Shown one piece after another: positions 9,707 through 18,261 of a stretch of 64,000 nucleotides of DNA (its first letter is position 1; the number at the start of each line of letters is the position of its first letter). The position numbers and the translations under genes are program-made. Below the pieces are notes generated by a model. It was given only the letters and a program-made list of their open reading frames with translations, made no database searches and was not told the origin of the DNA. The DNA is taken from assembly GCA_000818095.1 (NCBI GenBank), contig CP009416.1:1534501-1598500 (forward strand). The letters run 5' to 3'. The stretch is from Jeotgalibacillus malaysiensis. Its GTDB lineage: Bacteria > Bacillota > Bacilli > Bacillales > Jeotgalibacillaceae.

Positions 9707-11056
9707 ATGGCATTTGAAGGATTAGCCGAACGTCTGCAGGGTTCCATCCAGAAGATCCGCGGAAAAGGCAAGGTTAGCGAAGCTGATGTAAAAGAAATGA
9801 TGCGCGAGGTACGTCTTGCGCTGTTAGAAGCTGACGTTAACTTTAAAGTAGTAAAAAGCTTCGTCAAGCAGGTCAGTGAGCGCGCTGTCGGCCAGGAAGT
9901 CATGCAGAGTCTGACACCGGGCCAGCAGGTTATAAAAGTGGTTAAAGAAGAGCTGACAGAACTGATGGGCGGAGAACAGAGTCAGATCGCTGTCGCAAAA
10001 AAGCCGCCGACTGTCATCATGATGGTTGGTCTGCAGGGTGCCGGTAAAACGACGACTGCAGGTAAGCTTGCGAGCCTGCTGCGTAAAAAGCATAACCGGA
10101 AGCCGCTTTTAGTCGCAGCGGACATTTACCGTCCTGCAGCAATTAAGCAGCTTGAAACGATCGGAAAGCAGCTCAGTCTGCCTGTTTTTTCTATGGGAGA
10201 CCAGGTAAGTCCTGTTGAGATTGCAAGAGCCGGCATTGAAAAAGCAAAAGAGGAACATCATGATTATGTGCTGATCGATACAGCAGGTCGTCTTCATGTG
10301 GATGAAGAGCTGATGGATGAGCTGAAGCAGATAAAAGAACTGTCTACGCCTGATGAAATCTTCCTTGTTGTTGATTCAATGACGGGTCAGGATGCTGTAA
10401 CGGTCGCGCAGAACTTTGACGATGCGCTGGGCGTTACAGGTGTCGTTTTAACAAAGCTTGATGGCGATACGCGAGGCGGGGCGGCCCTTTCTATCCGTTC
10501 AGTTACAGGTAAGCCGATTAAGTTTGCCGGTATGGGTGAGAAAATGGATGCGCTTGAACCGTTCCATCCTGAAAGAATGGCATCGAGAATTCTCGGTATG
10601 GGAGATATGCTATCCCTGATTGAAAAAGCTCAGACAAATGTGGATGAAGATAAAGCGAAGGAAATGGAACAAAAGCTTCGTACAGCATCATTTACATTAG
10701 ATGATTTTCTAGAGCAGCTCGGTCAGGTGAAGCAGATGGGTCCACTTGATGAATTGCTCAAAATGATCCCAGGCGCCAACAAGATGAAGGGGCTTGATAA
10801 CATCGATGTAGATGGTAAACAGCTCGGACATGTTGAGGCAATTATTCAGTCTATGACGGCAAAAGAAAAAGAGCAGCCTGAAATTATTAATGCAAGCAGA
10901 AGAAAAAGAATCGCGCGGGGAAGCGGCAGACCGATCCAGGAAATTAATCGTCTGTTGAAGCAGTTTGAAGAAATGAAAAAAATGATGAAGCAGATGACTA
11001 ATGCCCAGGGTAAGGGTAAAAAACGTGGCGGATTCAACTTCCCATTCATGCAATAA
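9707..11056 (+). CDS. ffh: Ffh, signal recognition particle protein (SRP54)
   Basis: Ffh binds the SRP RNA and nascent signal peptides and pairs with FtsY through matching GTPase domains. The 449-residue protein has an N domain (1-90) and a G domain with GLQGAGKTTT near 107-116, DTAGRLHVDEELM near 190 and TKLDGDTRGG near 249. A methionine-rich M domain (about 300-430) includes the RNA-binding SGRPIQEINRLLKQF region. The tail ends in glycine and basic residues. The SRP RNA gene itself is not in the window. Confidence 0.98.
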   Translation: MAFEGLAERLQGSIQKIRGKGKVSEADVKEMMREVRLALLEADVNFKVVKSFVKQVSERAVGQEVMQSLTPGQQVIKVVKEELTELMGGEQSQIAVAKKPPTVIMMVGLQGAGKTTTAGKLASLLRKKHNRKPLLVAADIYRPAAIKQLETIGKQLSLPVFSMGDQVSPVEIARAGIEKAKEEHHDYVLIDTAGRLHVDEELMDELKQIKELSTPDEIFLVVDSMTGQDAVTVAQNFDDALGVTGVVLTKLDGDTRGGAALSIRSVTGKPIKFAGMGEKMDALEPFHPERMASRILGMGDMLSLIEKAQTNVDEDKAKEMEQKLRTASFTLDDFLEQLGQVKQMGPLDELLKMIPGANKMKGLDNIDVDGKQLGHVEAIIQSMTAKEKEQPEIINASRRKRIARGSGRPIQEINRLLKQFEEMKKMMKQMTNAQGKGKKRGGFNFPFMQ

Positions 11057-11098
11057 CCGCATTTTTTAAGAAAAAATTAGTGTGTTAAGAAAAAAGAC

Positions 11099-11127
11099 TT
11101 TACAAAGGCATAATCACTTGGTATTAT
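11099..11127 (+). promoter_or_regulatory. Promoter of rpsP
   Basis: TTTACA (11099-11104) and TATTAT (11122-11127) are separated by 17 bp in the 107-bp gap after ffh. No clear hairpin terminator precedes it, so some readthrough from ffh is possible. Confidence 0.65.
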
Positions 11128-11163
11128 ACTATCTTGTGTGAAACTATTCGGAGGTGCAATAAC

Positions 11164-11436
11164 ATGGCAGTAAAAATTCGTTTAAAGCGTATGGGAGCTA
11201 ACAAGTCTCCTTTCTATCGTATTGTAGTAGCAGATTCTCGTTCACCACGTGATGGACGTTTCATCGAAACAGTAGGAACTTACAACCCGGTTGCAAACCC
11301 TGCTGTTGTAGATATTAATGAAGAAGCGGTCCTTAAGTGGATGGGCAATGGCGCTAAGCCATCTGACACAGTACGTAACCTTCTTTCTAACGAAGGCATT
11401 ATGGAGAAATTCCATAACTCTAAGAGCGGTAAATAA
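11164..11436 (+). CDS. rpsP: 30S ribosomal protein S16
   Basis: S16 is a primary binding protein of the small ribosomal subunit. The 90-residue basic protein begins [26 protein letters not shown] in typical S16 fashion. I chose ATG 11164, 7-9 nt after CGGAGGTG; an in-frame start 30 bp upstream would add a non-conserved peptide. It heads the operon that continues with khpA, ylqD, rimM, trmD and probably rplS. Confidence 0.98.
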   Translation: MAVKIRLKRMGANKSPFYRIVVADSRSPRDGRFIETVGTYNPVANPAVVDINEEAVLKWMGNGAKPSDTVRNLLSNEGIMEKFHNSKSGK

Positions 11437-11441
11437 GAGTC

Positions 11442-11675
11442 GTGAAAGAGCTTATCGAAACGATTGTCAAGCCTCTCGTTGATCACCCTGAAGCTGTAAG
11501 AATCGAGACGCAGGAAACTGACAGAACGATTACTTTTAAGCTTTCCGTCCATCCGGACGATATGGGTAAAGTCATTGGCAAACAAGGCAGAGTTGCGAAA
11601 GCTATACGAACTGTTTCTTTTGCTGGTGAAAGCCAGCAGAAGAAAAAGACCGTAATTGAAATAGTTGATAAGTAA
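11442..11675 (+). CDS. khpA: KhpA, KH-domain RNA-binding protein (YlqC)
   Basis: KhpA is a small RNA-binding protein that pairs with KhpB (Jag) in other Firmicutes and has been tied to cell division and cell length control. The 77-residue product is a single KH domain with the GxxG loop GKQG at 46-49. It starts at GTG 11442, five bases after the rpsP stop, so it is co-translated with S16. A terminator-like hairpin begins within its stop codon. Confidence 0.93.
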   Translation: MKELIETIVKPLVDHPEAVRIETQETDRTITFKLSVHPDDMGKVIGKQGRVAKAIRTVSFAGESQQKKKTVIEIVDK

Positions 11676-11700
11676 AAGGGAGGCCAATGTCCTCCCTTTT
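11674..11700 (+). terminator. Terminator-like hairpin after khpA
   Basis: The perfect 10-bp stem AAAAGGGAGG (11674-11683) / CCTCCCTTTT (11691-11700) has a 7-nt loop. The last T is followed by GCTG rather than more T, so termination is likely to be partial. It may reduce expression of ylqD-rimM-trmD relative to rpsP. Confidence 0.6.
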
Positions 11701-11733
11701 GCTGTATCAAGAAATTAAAAAGGGGTGCAGATC

Positions 11734-12126
11734 ATGCAAGTAACTCAAAAGGTCGTTGTGAAGGAAATTATGACGAATTCTTCTAAGAAGCGTCTGAAGG
11801 ATTCTCTTACACAAAAATCTGAGCGTGCGCAAAAAGAAATTGAACAGCTGATCTTTCAGCAGAAGAAGCTCGAAAAGCAGTTTGAACAATCTTCAGATGC
11901 TGTGAAAAACCGGATTAATCAGGAAATCAATAAAAGAAAACAATTAATGGCCCAGACAGAAGCTCAGCAGAAAACAATTGATGAGATGCCGATGGGAACT
12001 GAATATACATTAAGAGAAACAGATATGCTTGTAGAGCTTGATCAGGGAAGCATCTGGCATCCGGATCAGAAGCCTGTTATCGTACTTGAAGACGGTATGG
12101 TTAAAGAGATCCGTCAGGGGTGGTAA
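11734..12126 (+). CDS. ylqD: YlqD family protein of unknown function
   Basis: This 130-residue protein matches the YlqD family found between rpsP and rimM in Bacillales; its function is not known to me. It is mostly a charged coiled coil (about 15-90, rich in Lys, Glu and Gln), followed by a short C-terminal segment with [22 protein letters not shown] that may form a small beta domain. There is no signal peptide or membrane span. I chose ATG 11734, 6 nt after AAGGGGTG. Its position suggests a ribosome-linked role, but that is inference. Confidence 0.88.
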   Translation: MQVTQKVVVKEIMTNSSKKRLKDSLTQKSERAQKEIEQLIFQQKKLEKQFEQSSDAVKNRINQEINKRKQLMAQTEAQQKTIDEMPMGTEYTLRETDMLVELDQGSIWHPDQKPVIVLEDGMVKEIRQGW

Positions 12127-12128
12127 CG

Positions 12129-12638
12129 ATGGAATGGTTTGACGTGGGCAAAATCGTAAACACCCATGGTATCAAAGGTGAAGTCAGAGTAATTTCAAGT
12201 ACTGATTTCCCTGAAGAAAGATATCAAAAAGGCAGTACGCTTTATCTGTTTCAATCAGGTAAAGAACCGCTTGAACTGACCGTTTCCGGCTACAGAAGAC
12301 ATAAAAACTTTGATCTGCTGACGTTTGAAGGCTATGACAATGTTAACCTTGTAGAGGCATTCAGAGACGCTCAGCTTAAGGTATCAGCCGATCAGCAGAA
12401 CGAGCTTGATGAAGATGAGTATTATTACCATGAAATTATTGGCTGTGAGGTATTCTCTGAAGAAGGTAAGCGTATCGGTCTCATCACCGAGATTCTCTCA
12501 CCTGGCGCTAACGATGTATGGGTGATCAAGCCTGAGAGCGGTAAAGATGTACTCATTCCATATATTGAATCAGTCGTAAAAGATGTGAATGTAGCGGACA
12601 AAAAGGTTATTATTCATGCAATGGAAGGTCTGCTGTAA
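12129..12638 (+). CDS. rimM: RimM, 16S rRNA maturation factor
   Basis: RimM binds S19 and helps mature the 3' domain of 16S rRNA in the 30S subunit head. The 169-residue protein begins with the conserved [19 protein letters not shown] and has the PRC-barrel region EIIGCEVF...GLITEIL followed by PGANDVWVI and DVLIPYI. ATG 12129 is preferred to GTG 12120 because the GTG falls inside the Shine-Dalgarno sequence AGGGGTGG. Its stop overlaps the trmD start by one base. Confidence 0.96.
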   Translation: MEWFDVGKIVNTHGIKGEVRVISSTDFPEERYQKGSTLYLFQSGKEPLELTVSGYRRHKNFDLLTFEGYDNVNLVEAFRDAQLKVSADQQNELDEDEYYYHEIIGCEVFSEEGKRIGLITEILSPGANDVWVIKPESGKDVLIPYIESVVKDVNVADKKVIIHAMEGLL

Positions 12639-13375
12639 TGAAAATTGATATTCTATCCTTATTCCCGGCGATGTTTGAGGGAGTTTTTGGGGAATCAATT
12701 TTGAAAAAAGCAGGAGAAAAAGGTGCAGTCACTTTTAATGTTACTGATTTTCGCCAGTTTTCGAACAATAAGCATAACTCAGTTGATGATTATCCTTACG
12801 GAGGCGGAGCCGGCATGGTTCTCAAACCTGAACCGATTTTCCGAGCTGTTCATCACCTGACTGAGCACACAGCTTCTAAACCCCGCATTATTCTAATGTG
12901 TCCTCAGGGTGAGAGGTTTACTCAGAAAAAAGCAGAAGAGCTTTCAAAAGAGGAGCACCTGATTTTTATTTGCGGTCACTATGAAGGCTATGATGAACGG
13001 ATCAGAGAACATCTCATCACAGATGAAATTTCAATTGGAGACTTTGTACTGACTGGCGGAGAACTTGGGGCGATGGTTGTGACTGACAGTGTTGTCAGGC
13101 TGCTTCCTGAGGTGCTTGGGAATGATGAGTCCGCGGTGAAGGATTCATTTTCAAGCGGTATGTTAGAACATCCCCATTATACAAGACCGGCAGCATATGA
13201 AGGAATGATGGTTCCGGATATTCTTTTATCTGGCAATCATGCAAAAATTGAAGAGTGGAGAATGAAAGAATCTCTCCGCAGAACCTATATGAGACGACCT
13301 GATTTGCTTGATCAAATTGAACTGAGCGATCAGCAGCGCAATTGGCTGAAAGAATTTAAAAATAACATTGAATAG
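12638..13375 (+). CDS. trmD: TrmD, tRNA (guanine-37-N1) methyltransferase
   Basis: TrmD methylates G37 next to the anticodon using S-adenosylmethionine and so prevents frameshifting. The 245-residue protein has a SPOUT-type trefoil knot around 85-150, with the conserved [10 protein letters not shown] and [15 protein letters not shown] segments, and the family start [12 protein letters not shown]. It is co-translated with rimM through an overlapping TAATG. The rplS promoter begins within its last codons. Confidence 0.97.
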   Translation: MKIDILSLFPAMFEGVFGESILKKAGEKGAVTFNVTDFRQFSNNKHNSVDDYPYGGGAGMVLKPEPIFRAVHHLTEHTASKPRIILMCPQGERFTQKKAEELSKEEHLIFICGHYEGYDERIREHLITDEISIGDFVLTGGELGAMVVTDSVVRLLPEVLGNDESAVKDSFSSGMLEHPHYTRPAAYEGMMVPDILLSGNHAKIEEWRMKESLRRTYMRRPDLLDQIELSDQQRNWLKEFKNNIE

Positions 13376-13396
13376 CCTGTTTCTATGTGGTATTAT
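13368..13396 (+). promoter_or_regulatory. Promoter of rplS
   Basis: TTGAAT (13368-13373), overlapping the end of trmD, is followed at 17 bp by TATTAT (13391-13396). This predicts a transcript start near 13403 and an approximately 85-nt leader. Confidence 0.65.
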
Positions 13397-13402
13397 AGTT
13401 TT

Positions 13403-13488
13403 TGTGCTTAGTTCACATAAGTGGATAAGCCTTGAACACAATGTTCCGCTGCAAAAGAAGCAAGAGCATTTGTTGGAAGGAGTTGAAA
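13403..13488 (+). ncRNA. Candidate L19 leader RNA
   Basis: The leader between the rplS promoter and start codon is highly structured. One hairpin is GCTTA (13406-13410) / TAAGC (13426-13430) with an inner CAC/GTG. A second is GAACA (13434-13438) / TGTTC (13442-13446). The alternative pairing TTCC (13444-13447) / GGAA (13475-13478) would hide the rplS Shine-Dalgarno. Firmicute rplS genes are known to carry an L19-binding autoregulatory leader, and this fits by position; I could not align it to the published model. Confidence 0.45.
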
Positions 13489-13836
13489 ATGATGCATAAC
13501 CTAATTCAGGAAATTACTAAAGAACAGCTTCGTTCTGATCTTCCTACATTCAAGCCTGGTGATACTGTAAAAGTACACGTTAAGGTTGTTGAGGGAACTC
13601 GTGAACGTATTCAGGTGTTTGAAGGTGTTGTAATTAAGCGCCGCGGTGGTGGTGTAAGTGAAACTTTCACAGTACGTAAGATTTCTTACGGCGTTGGAGT
13701 TGAACGTACATTCCCTGTAAACACACCTAAAATTGCGAAACTTGAAGTTGTGCGTCGCGGTAAAGTTCGTCGTGCGAAACTTTACTACCTGCGTAACCTA
13801 CGCGGTAAAGCGGCTAGAATTAAAGAAATTCGTTAA
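13489..13836 (+). CDS. rplS: 50S ribosomal protein L19
   Basis: L19 sits at the interface of the large and small ribosomal subunits. The 115-residue basic protein shows [21 protein letters not shown] and [17 protein letters not shown], as in all L19 proteins. ATG 13489 lies 6 nt after GGAAGGAG; a second ATG follows immediately at 13492 and cannot be excluded. An upstream in-frame start at 13432 would read through the leader and is rejected. Confidence 0.97.
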   Translation: MMHNLIQEITKEQLRSDLPTFKPGDTVKVHVKVVEGTRERIQVFEGVVIKRRGGGVSETFTVRKISYGVGVERTFPVNTPKIAKLEVVRRGKVRRAKLYYLRNLRGKAARIKEIR

Positions 13837-13840
13837 TTGT

Positions 13841-13868
13841 AAAAAAAGAGCCTGCGGGCTCTTTTTTT
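13841..13868 (+). terminator. Terminator after rplS
   Basis: A 12-bp stem, AAAAAAAGAGCC (13841-13852) / GGCTCTTTTTTT (13857-13868), encloses a TGCG tetraloop with a long T-run. It could work in both directions. Confidence 0.9.
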
Positions 13869-13902
13869 ATGTTCAGCTGTCTGAATAGACAGGGCTGTTC
13901 TA

Positions 13903-13911
13903 TGTTACAAT
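13903..13911 (+). promoter_or_regulatory. Extended -10 promoter candidate for lepB
   Basis: TGTTACAAT (13903-13911) is a TGn-extended -10 element located after the rplS terminator and 33 bp before the lepB start. The -35 region is poor, which is usual for extended -10 promoters. Confidence 0.45.
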
Positions 13912-13943
13912 ATGTTCATCTGATCCGGACTGGGGGCATTGGG

Positions 13944-14477
13944 ATGGAGATTAGAAATGAATGGTGGGAGTGGGCAAAAACGCTGCTTGCGGCAGTTATT
14001 ATTGCAGGTGTAATCCGATTATTTTTCTTTTCACCGGTTGTCGTTGACGGCAGTTCGATGGTGCCGACACTTCAGGATGGTGACCGGATGATTGTAAATA
14101 AATTTCAGTATAAAGTAACGGCACCGGAGCGTTTTGATATTGTTGTTTTTCACGTTTCAGATAAAGAGGACTATATAAAAAGAGTGATCGGCCTTCCAGG
14201 TGAATCGGTCGCATTTACAGATGACCAATTATACATAGACGGTGAACCGGTGATTGAAGAATTTCGCGGAACTGATACATTTACCGAGGATTTTAACCTG
14301 TATGATTTAACTGGCTATGAAGAGGTTCCTGAAGGGCATCTTTTTGTGATGGGGGATAATCGTCAGTATAGTAAAGACAGCCGTCATATAGGTCCGGTAC
14401 CGATTGAAGAGGTTGTCGGTGAAACCCCTTTGATCTACTGGCCATTTGAAGATATAACAGTGTTTAATAAGGAGTGA
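13944..14477 (+). CDS. lepB: Type I signal peptidase
   Basis: This serine-lysine protease removes signal peptides from secreted proteins at the outer face of the membrane. The 177-residue protein has one N-terminal membrane span (about 12-30), the nucleophile motif GSSMVPT with Ser38, and the general base Lys79 in [11 protein letters not shown]. The [14 protein letters not shown] box lies near 145. It is a Gram-positive SipS-type enzyme by length and single span. ATG 13944 follows GGGGGC; a longer frame from 13869 is unlikely. B. subtilis lacks a signal peptidase gene at this site; several other Bacillaceae have one, as I recall. Confidence 0.94.
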   Translation: MEIRNEWWEWAKTLLAAVIIAGVIRLFFFSPVVVDGSSMVPTLQDGDRMIVNKFQYKVTAPERFDIVVFHVSDKEDYIKRVIGLPGESVAFTDDQLYIDGEPVIEEFRGTDTFTEDFNLYDLTGYEEVPEGHLFVMGDNRQYSKDSRHIGPVPIEEVVGETPLIYWPFEDITVFNKE

Positions 14478-14481
14478 TAAG

Positions 14482-15342
14482 ATGAGTATACAGTGGTTCC
14501 CGGGACATATGGCGAAAGCAAGAAGACAAGTAACTGAGAAACTAAAGCTTGTAGATATTGTATTTGAACTTGTAGATGCGAGAATCCCGCTTTCGTCCAG
14601 AAATCCGATGATTGAAGAAATCATTGGACAAAAACCGAGACTGATATTAATAAATAAATCCGATATGGCAGATCCGAACAAAACAAAAGAATGGATTCGC
14701 TACTTTGAAAATAAAGGTGTACCGGCAGTTGCCATCAATTCTGATAAAGGCTCTGGTCTGCAGCAGATACAAAAAGAAACAATGAATATATTGAGTGAAA
14801 AATGGGAGCGCATGCGTTCAAGAGGTATCAGACCGCGAGCTGTCAGAGCGATGATCGTTGGGATCCCGAATGTAGGGAAATCAACGCTGATTAACCGTCT
14901 GGCTAAGAAAAACATTGCCCAGACAGGCAACCGGCCCGGTGTAACAAAAGCCCAGCAGTGGATTAAAGCAGGTAAAGAGATGGAACTGCTTGATACGCCT
15001 GGTATCCTCTGGCCGAAGTTTGAAGATCCTGAAGTCGGTTACAGACTTGCACTGACTGGTGCAATTAAAGATAATATTTTAAATCTCCAGGATATCGCCT
15101 TATTTGCATTACGTTTCCTTGAAACGTATTATCCTGACCGCTTAAAAGAAAGATACAGCATGGATGAAATTCCGCAGGATCCTGCAGCATTATTTGATCA
15201 TATCGGGCGTAAACGGGGCTGTCTGATGGCTGGCGGTGAAATTGACTACGACAAAACAGCTGATATTATCGTCAGAGACGTCAGAAACGTTCAATTTGGT
15301 CCCCTGACATTTGATCTTGAACATCTTGATACAGAAGAATGA
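14482..15342 (+). CDS. rbgA: RbgA (YlqF), 50S ribosome assembly GTPase
   Basis: RbgA is required for a late step of large-subunit assembly in B. subtilis. The 286-residue protein is a circularly permuted GTPase: the G4 motif NKSD (58-61) comes before G1 GIPNVGKST (127-135) and G3 DTPG (171-174). A C-terminal helical RNA-binding domain (about 190-286) follows. The N-terminal WFPGHMAKA is typical. It starts 4 bp after lepB and probably shares its transcript. Confidence 0.97.
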   Translation: MSIQWFPGHMAKARRQVTEKLKLVDIVFELVDARIPLSSRNPMIEEIIGQKPRLILINKSDMADPNKTKEWIRYFENKGVPAVAINSDKGSGLQQIQKETMNILSEKWERMRSRGIRPRAVRAMIVGIPNVGKSTLINRLAKKNIAQTGNRPGVTKAQQWIKAGKEMELLDTPGILWPKFEDPEVGYRLALTGAIKDNILNLQDIALFALRFLETYYPDRLKERYSMDEIPQDPAALFDHIGRKRGCLMAGGEIDYDKTADIIVRDVRNVQFGPLTFDLEHLDTEE

Positions 15343-15347
15343 GACAG

Positions 15348-15382
15348 AGGACTTCCGCATGAGTGGAAGTCTTTAATTTTTT
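15348..15382 (+). terminator. Terminator after rbgA
   Basis: GACTTCC (15350-15356) pairs with GGAAGTC (15365-15371) across an 8-nt loop, and TTTAATTTTTT follows. Confidence 0.8.
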
Positions 15383-15416
15383 GTGTAACTAACCGATATA
15401 AAGGACAGGTGAAATC

Positions 15417-16172
15417 ATGCGTACAATCAGCCAGATAAAGGAGATGCTTCAATCTCCTGATAAAGAACTGATACAAGCACTAAAAAAAGATGAAAGAAAA
15501 GGAGTGCAGCGGCTCCTTAAGTCCCATGAAAGTAAAATGCTTAAAGAAAAAGAACTGTTAAAACAGTTTAATGACATGCAAGCCTTTGAGCGGTCAGCTT
15601 TTGCTGCCGGGTATCAGCTAATTGCAGGTACGGATGAAGCCGGCAGAGGGCCACTTGCAGGACCTGTAGTGGCAGCGGCAGTCATCCTGCCTGAAGGCTT
15701 CTACCTGCCGGGGCTCAATGACTCAAAAAAGCTGAGCGAGAAAAAAAGAGAAAGCTTTTTTATGAAAATCATGGATCAGGCAAATGTGGGAGTCGGCATC
15801 ATTGAAGCAGAGGAAATAGACAGAATCAATATTTTAAATGCCTCAAAAAAAGCAATGATCGAAGCAATTGAACAATTAAACCCTGAACCGGATTATATAC
15901 TTGCAGACGCCGTTACGCTTGATATTAAAACAGCCCAGGAGTCAATTATTAAAGGTGACGCAAAAAGCGTCAGCATTGCAGCAGCCTCAGTAATTGCTAA
16001 AGTGACGCGTGACAGGCTGATGAAAGAGGCTGCTGAAAAATATCCGGGTTACGGCCTCGAAAAAAATGCGGGTTACGGTACAAAGGAGCATATTGGGGCG
16101 ATTAAGCGACTGGGGCTAACAGATGAGCACAGGCGGTCATTCGAACCGATTAAGTCTATGATTCATTCATAA
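15417..16172 (+). CDS. rnhB: Ribonuclease HII
   Basis: RNase HII cuts RNA in RNA-DNA hybrids and at single ribonucleotides in DNA. The 251-residue protein has an N-terminal extension of about 65 residues, as in Bacillus RNase HII. It then shows the metal-binding start of the catalytic domain, GTDEAGRGPLAGPV with Asp73 and Glu74, and a further conserved Asp164 in ILADAVTLD. ATG 15417 follows AGGTGA. The gene is 14 bp before ylqG. Confidence 0.96.
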   Translation: MRTISQIKEMLQSPDKELIQALKKDERKGVQRLLKSHESKMLKEKELLKQFNDMQAFERSAFAAGYQLIAGTDEAGRGPLAGPVVAAAVILPEGFYLPGLNDSKKLSEKKRESFFMKIMDQANVGVGIIEAEEIDRINILNASKKAMIEAIEQLNPEPDYILADAVTLDIKTAQESIIKGDAKSVSIAAASVIAKVTRDRLMKEAAEKYPGYGLEKNAGYGTKEHIGAIKRLGLTDEHRRSFEPIKSMIHS

Positions 16173-16186
16173 TAGGGGGTGGCACA

Positions 16187-17875
16187 GTGTCATCATTCAT
16201 TTCAGGTCAGTACCGGCAGGCAAATTCTCTTCCGCCTGAAAGACAGTTCACGCTGAAAGCTGGTCAAATTTTGCACGGTAAAGTATTAAAACAACTTGGA
16301 CATCAGCAGGTCGAGATACAGTTTGGCGGAAGAACACTTACAGCAGTTACTTCCGGAGGAATAAATGAAGGGGAATCAAGGTGGTTTCAGGTAGAAAGCA
16401 CCGGGAATCCTCCAGTGATTAAACCAGTCAGAAGTGACGGGTCGGGTAAGCCTGATATGCAGCAGATTTTGCAAAATGCCGGACTTGCAGGTAATAAAGA
16501 AGTAAGGGAACTGTTATCATCCATGATTCGCCTTCAGCAGCCTGTTACATCAGAGAAACTGACTGAAGCAGCTGCACTACTCAATAAATCAGCAGATAAA
16601 GCAGAAGGGCTTTCTGTGATCAAATGGATGGTCTCAAGGGATCTGCCGCTAAAAGATACGCTTTTTCAGCCTATTCTTTCAGCTAACAGAGGTCTTGCCG
16701 AGCCGATGAACGGATTACTTCAGCAGCTGCAAAGCCAATTGAAAACCTCAGGAGAACTCCCATTAAAACAAATGCTTCAGACTTTACAGGATCCCTACTC
16801 AAAGGTTACACAGGACCTTGCAATTCAAAAAGTTTTTGAGCGGCTGACAGGAGGAACCGCTGTCGAAAAAAATGAGGCGTTCAATGCATTAAAGCAAATG
16901 CAGATCTTACCAAAAGAAGCGACCTTATCCAATTGGTCAAACGGGTTAATAAGCGGTCACACCACTAAGGGGATTGAACAGTTAATCAAATCACTCGCAG
17001 CACTTCCACAAAATCAGACCGTCCAGCAGCAGATCAGCGAACTTCAAATCGCTTTAAAAGGATTACAGCCGGGTGCATCACAACAGGCTGCTGAAGCTGT
17101 TATTAAAGGTCAGCAGCTGCTTTCTAGTATTAGTCCTCAATCACACCTTTTAAGCTTGCAGGCGCTTCAAATACAGCAGTCTAACACTGTAAGGCCCCAG
17201 GTCTTTATGCAGGCATTGGGTGAAGTGCAGCAATTAATTGGTCAGCACACAAACTCTGTATCGCTTCAGTTGATGATAAAAGAAATTGTTCAGAAGATGG
17301 GAAGCGATTTTGAAGCGCGTTTATTAAACACAACAAATCCTGCTTCAGCTGCTTTAAATATCAAAGCTCAGCTTCAGGCACTTATTGATACAGCAGGAAC
17401 GCCTCTACAGACAAGAGATACTGCAGAACAGCTTATAAACAGGCTTAATGGTATGCAGCTTTTATCAGCTGATAACGGACCACAGCAGCAAATACTGATG
17501 CAGTTTCCGCTTCAATTAGGAGAAACCAATACAGATGTTATGATGAAAATGAATGGCCGTAAAAAAAGTGATGGTTCACTTGACCCGGATCATGTAAGAG
17601 TGTTGTTTTATCTCACACTTGGCACTTTAAAAGAAAGCATTATTGATATGAATGTACAAAACCGGATTGTCTCGCTCGATATTTATAATGAACATGAACA
17701 TCTTGAACAGATAGCTAAGCCGTTCATTCCTGCTCTGCAAACAGCGCTGGATCAGACAGGATATACTTTTTCATCTGTTAAATTTCACAGTACTAAAGAC
17801 GTAGATCCCCCGATACTAAATCCTGCAGAGGATGCGCTATCATCTGCTTATCATAAGGTGGATATTAAAATATGA
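16187..17875 (+). CDS. ylqG: YlqG, FliK-like protein of unknown function
   Basis: This 562-residue protein corresponds to the YlqG family located between rnhB and ylqH in Bacillales; its role is not established. It is rich in Gln and Leu, with no signal peptide or membrane span. A long helical and low-complexity middle (about 90-430) precedes a compact C-terminal domain (about 471-545), where VRVLFYLTLGTLKESIIDMN and later PFIPALQTALDQTGY resemble the hook-length-control domain of FliK in layout. The start is a GTG at 16187 after AGGGGGTGG. It overlaps ylqH by 4 bp. The FliK resemblance is my inference from reading both sequences in this window. Confidence 0.75.
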   Translation: MSSFISGQYRQANSLPPERQFTLKAGQILHGKVLKQLGHQQVEIQFGGRTLTAVTSGGINEGESRWFQVESTGNPPVIKPVRSDGSGKPDMQQILQNAGLAGNKEVRELLSSMIRLQQPVTSEKLTEAAALLNKSADKAEGLSVIKWMVSRDLPLKDTLFQPILSANRGLAEPMNGLLQQLQSQLKTSGELPLKQMLQTLQDPYSKVTQDLAIQKVFERLTGGTAVEKNEAFNALKQMQILPKEATLSNWSNGLISGHTTKGIEQLIKSLAALPQNQTVQQQISELQIALKGLQPGASQQAAEAVIKGQQLLSSISPQSHLLSLQALQIQQSNTVRPQVFMQALGEVQQLIGQHTNSVSLQLMIKEIVQKMGSDFEARLLNTTNPASAALNIKAQLQALIDTAGTPLQTRDTAEQLINRLNGMQLLSADNGPQQQILMQFPLQLGETNTDVMMKMNGRKKSDGSLDPDHVRVLFYLTLGTLKESIIDMNVQNRIVSLDIYNEHEHLEQIAKPFIPALQTALDQTGYTFSSVKFHSTKDVDPPILNPAEDALSSAYHKVDIKI

Positions 17876-18141
17876 AACAGCATAAAAGACTTGAAGCCGT
17901 AGCTTTGTCTTATCAATCAGAAACTGAAACGGCGCCTGTAGTCAAAGCAAAAGGTAAAGGGAAAATTGCCGAATCCATTATAGAAAAAGCAAAAGCCAAT
18001 GATGTACCGATCCAGCAGGATGAATCACTTGTTGAGCTCCTTAGTCAGCTGGAATTAAACGAGACGATTCCTGATGAATTGTATCAGGCAGTGGCAGAGG
18101 TATTTGCTTTTATCTACCGGGTGGATCAGCATAAAAAATAA
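17872..18141 (+). CDS. ylqH: YlqH, free-standing FlhB C-terminal-domain homologue
   Basis: This 89-residue protein aligns along its length with the end of the window's own FlhB (about residues 290-359). Shared features are the VVxAKGxG...I...A..NDVP region, a short gap, then IPxELYQAVAEVFAFIYRV against IPEEFFKAVAEILAYVYRI. It lacks membrane spans and the self-cleaving NPTH motif. Related stand-alone proteins (FlhX in Helicobacter) can replace the FlhB C-terminal half. It overlaps ylqG by 4 bp, so the two are made together. Function here is unknown. Confidence 0.85.
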   Translation: MKQHKRLEAVALSYQSETETAPVVKAKGKGKIAESIIEKAKANDVPIQQDESLVELLSQLELNETIPDELYQAVAEVFAFIYRVDQHKK

Positions 18142-18187
18142 GAGTATTCAGACAATGATCGTTTTTTCACAATATCTCCTCAAATAG

Positions 18188-18216
18188 TAGACATCACCCT
18201 TTTCATTCTATACAAT
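18188..18216 (+). promoter_or_regulatory. Promoter of sucCD
   Basis: TAGACA (18188-18193) and TACAAT (18211-18216) are separated by 17 bp, 46 bp before the sucC start. Confidence 0.6.
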
Positions 18217-18261
18217 GAAAGCGCAGTCTATTTTCAAAAGAGTTTGATAGGAGGATGGAAC

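Noticed and set aside
9707-9770. Possible SRP RNA (scr) gene near ffh
   Set aside because: No SRP RNA-like structured sequence is visible in the small gaps around ffh; it is elsewhere in Bacillales genomes.
13877-13892. CTGTCT/AGACAG hairpin before lepB and similar GTCTGT/ACAGAC hairpin before rseP as a shared regulatory motif
   Set aside because: Six-bp stems with tetraloops at different positions relative to the promoters; two short cases are easily due to chance.
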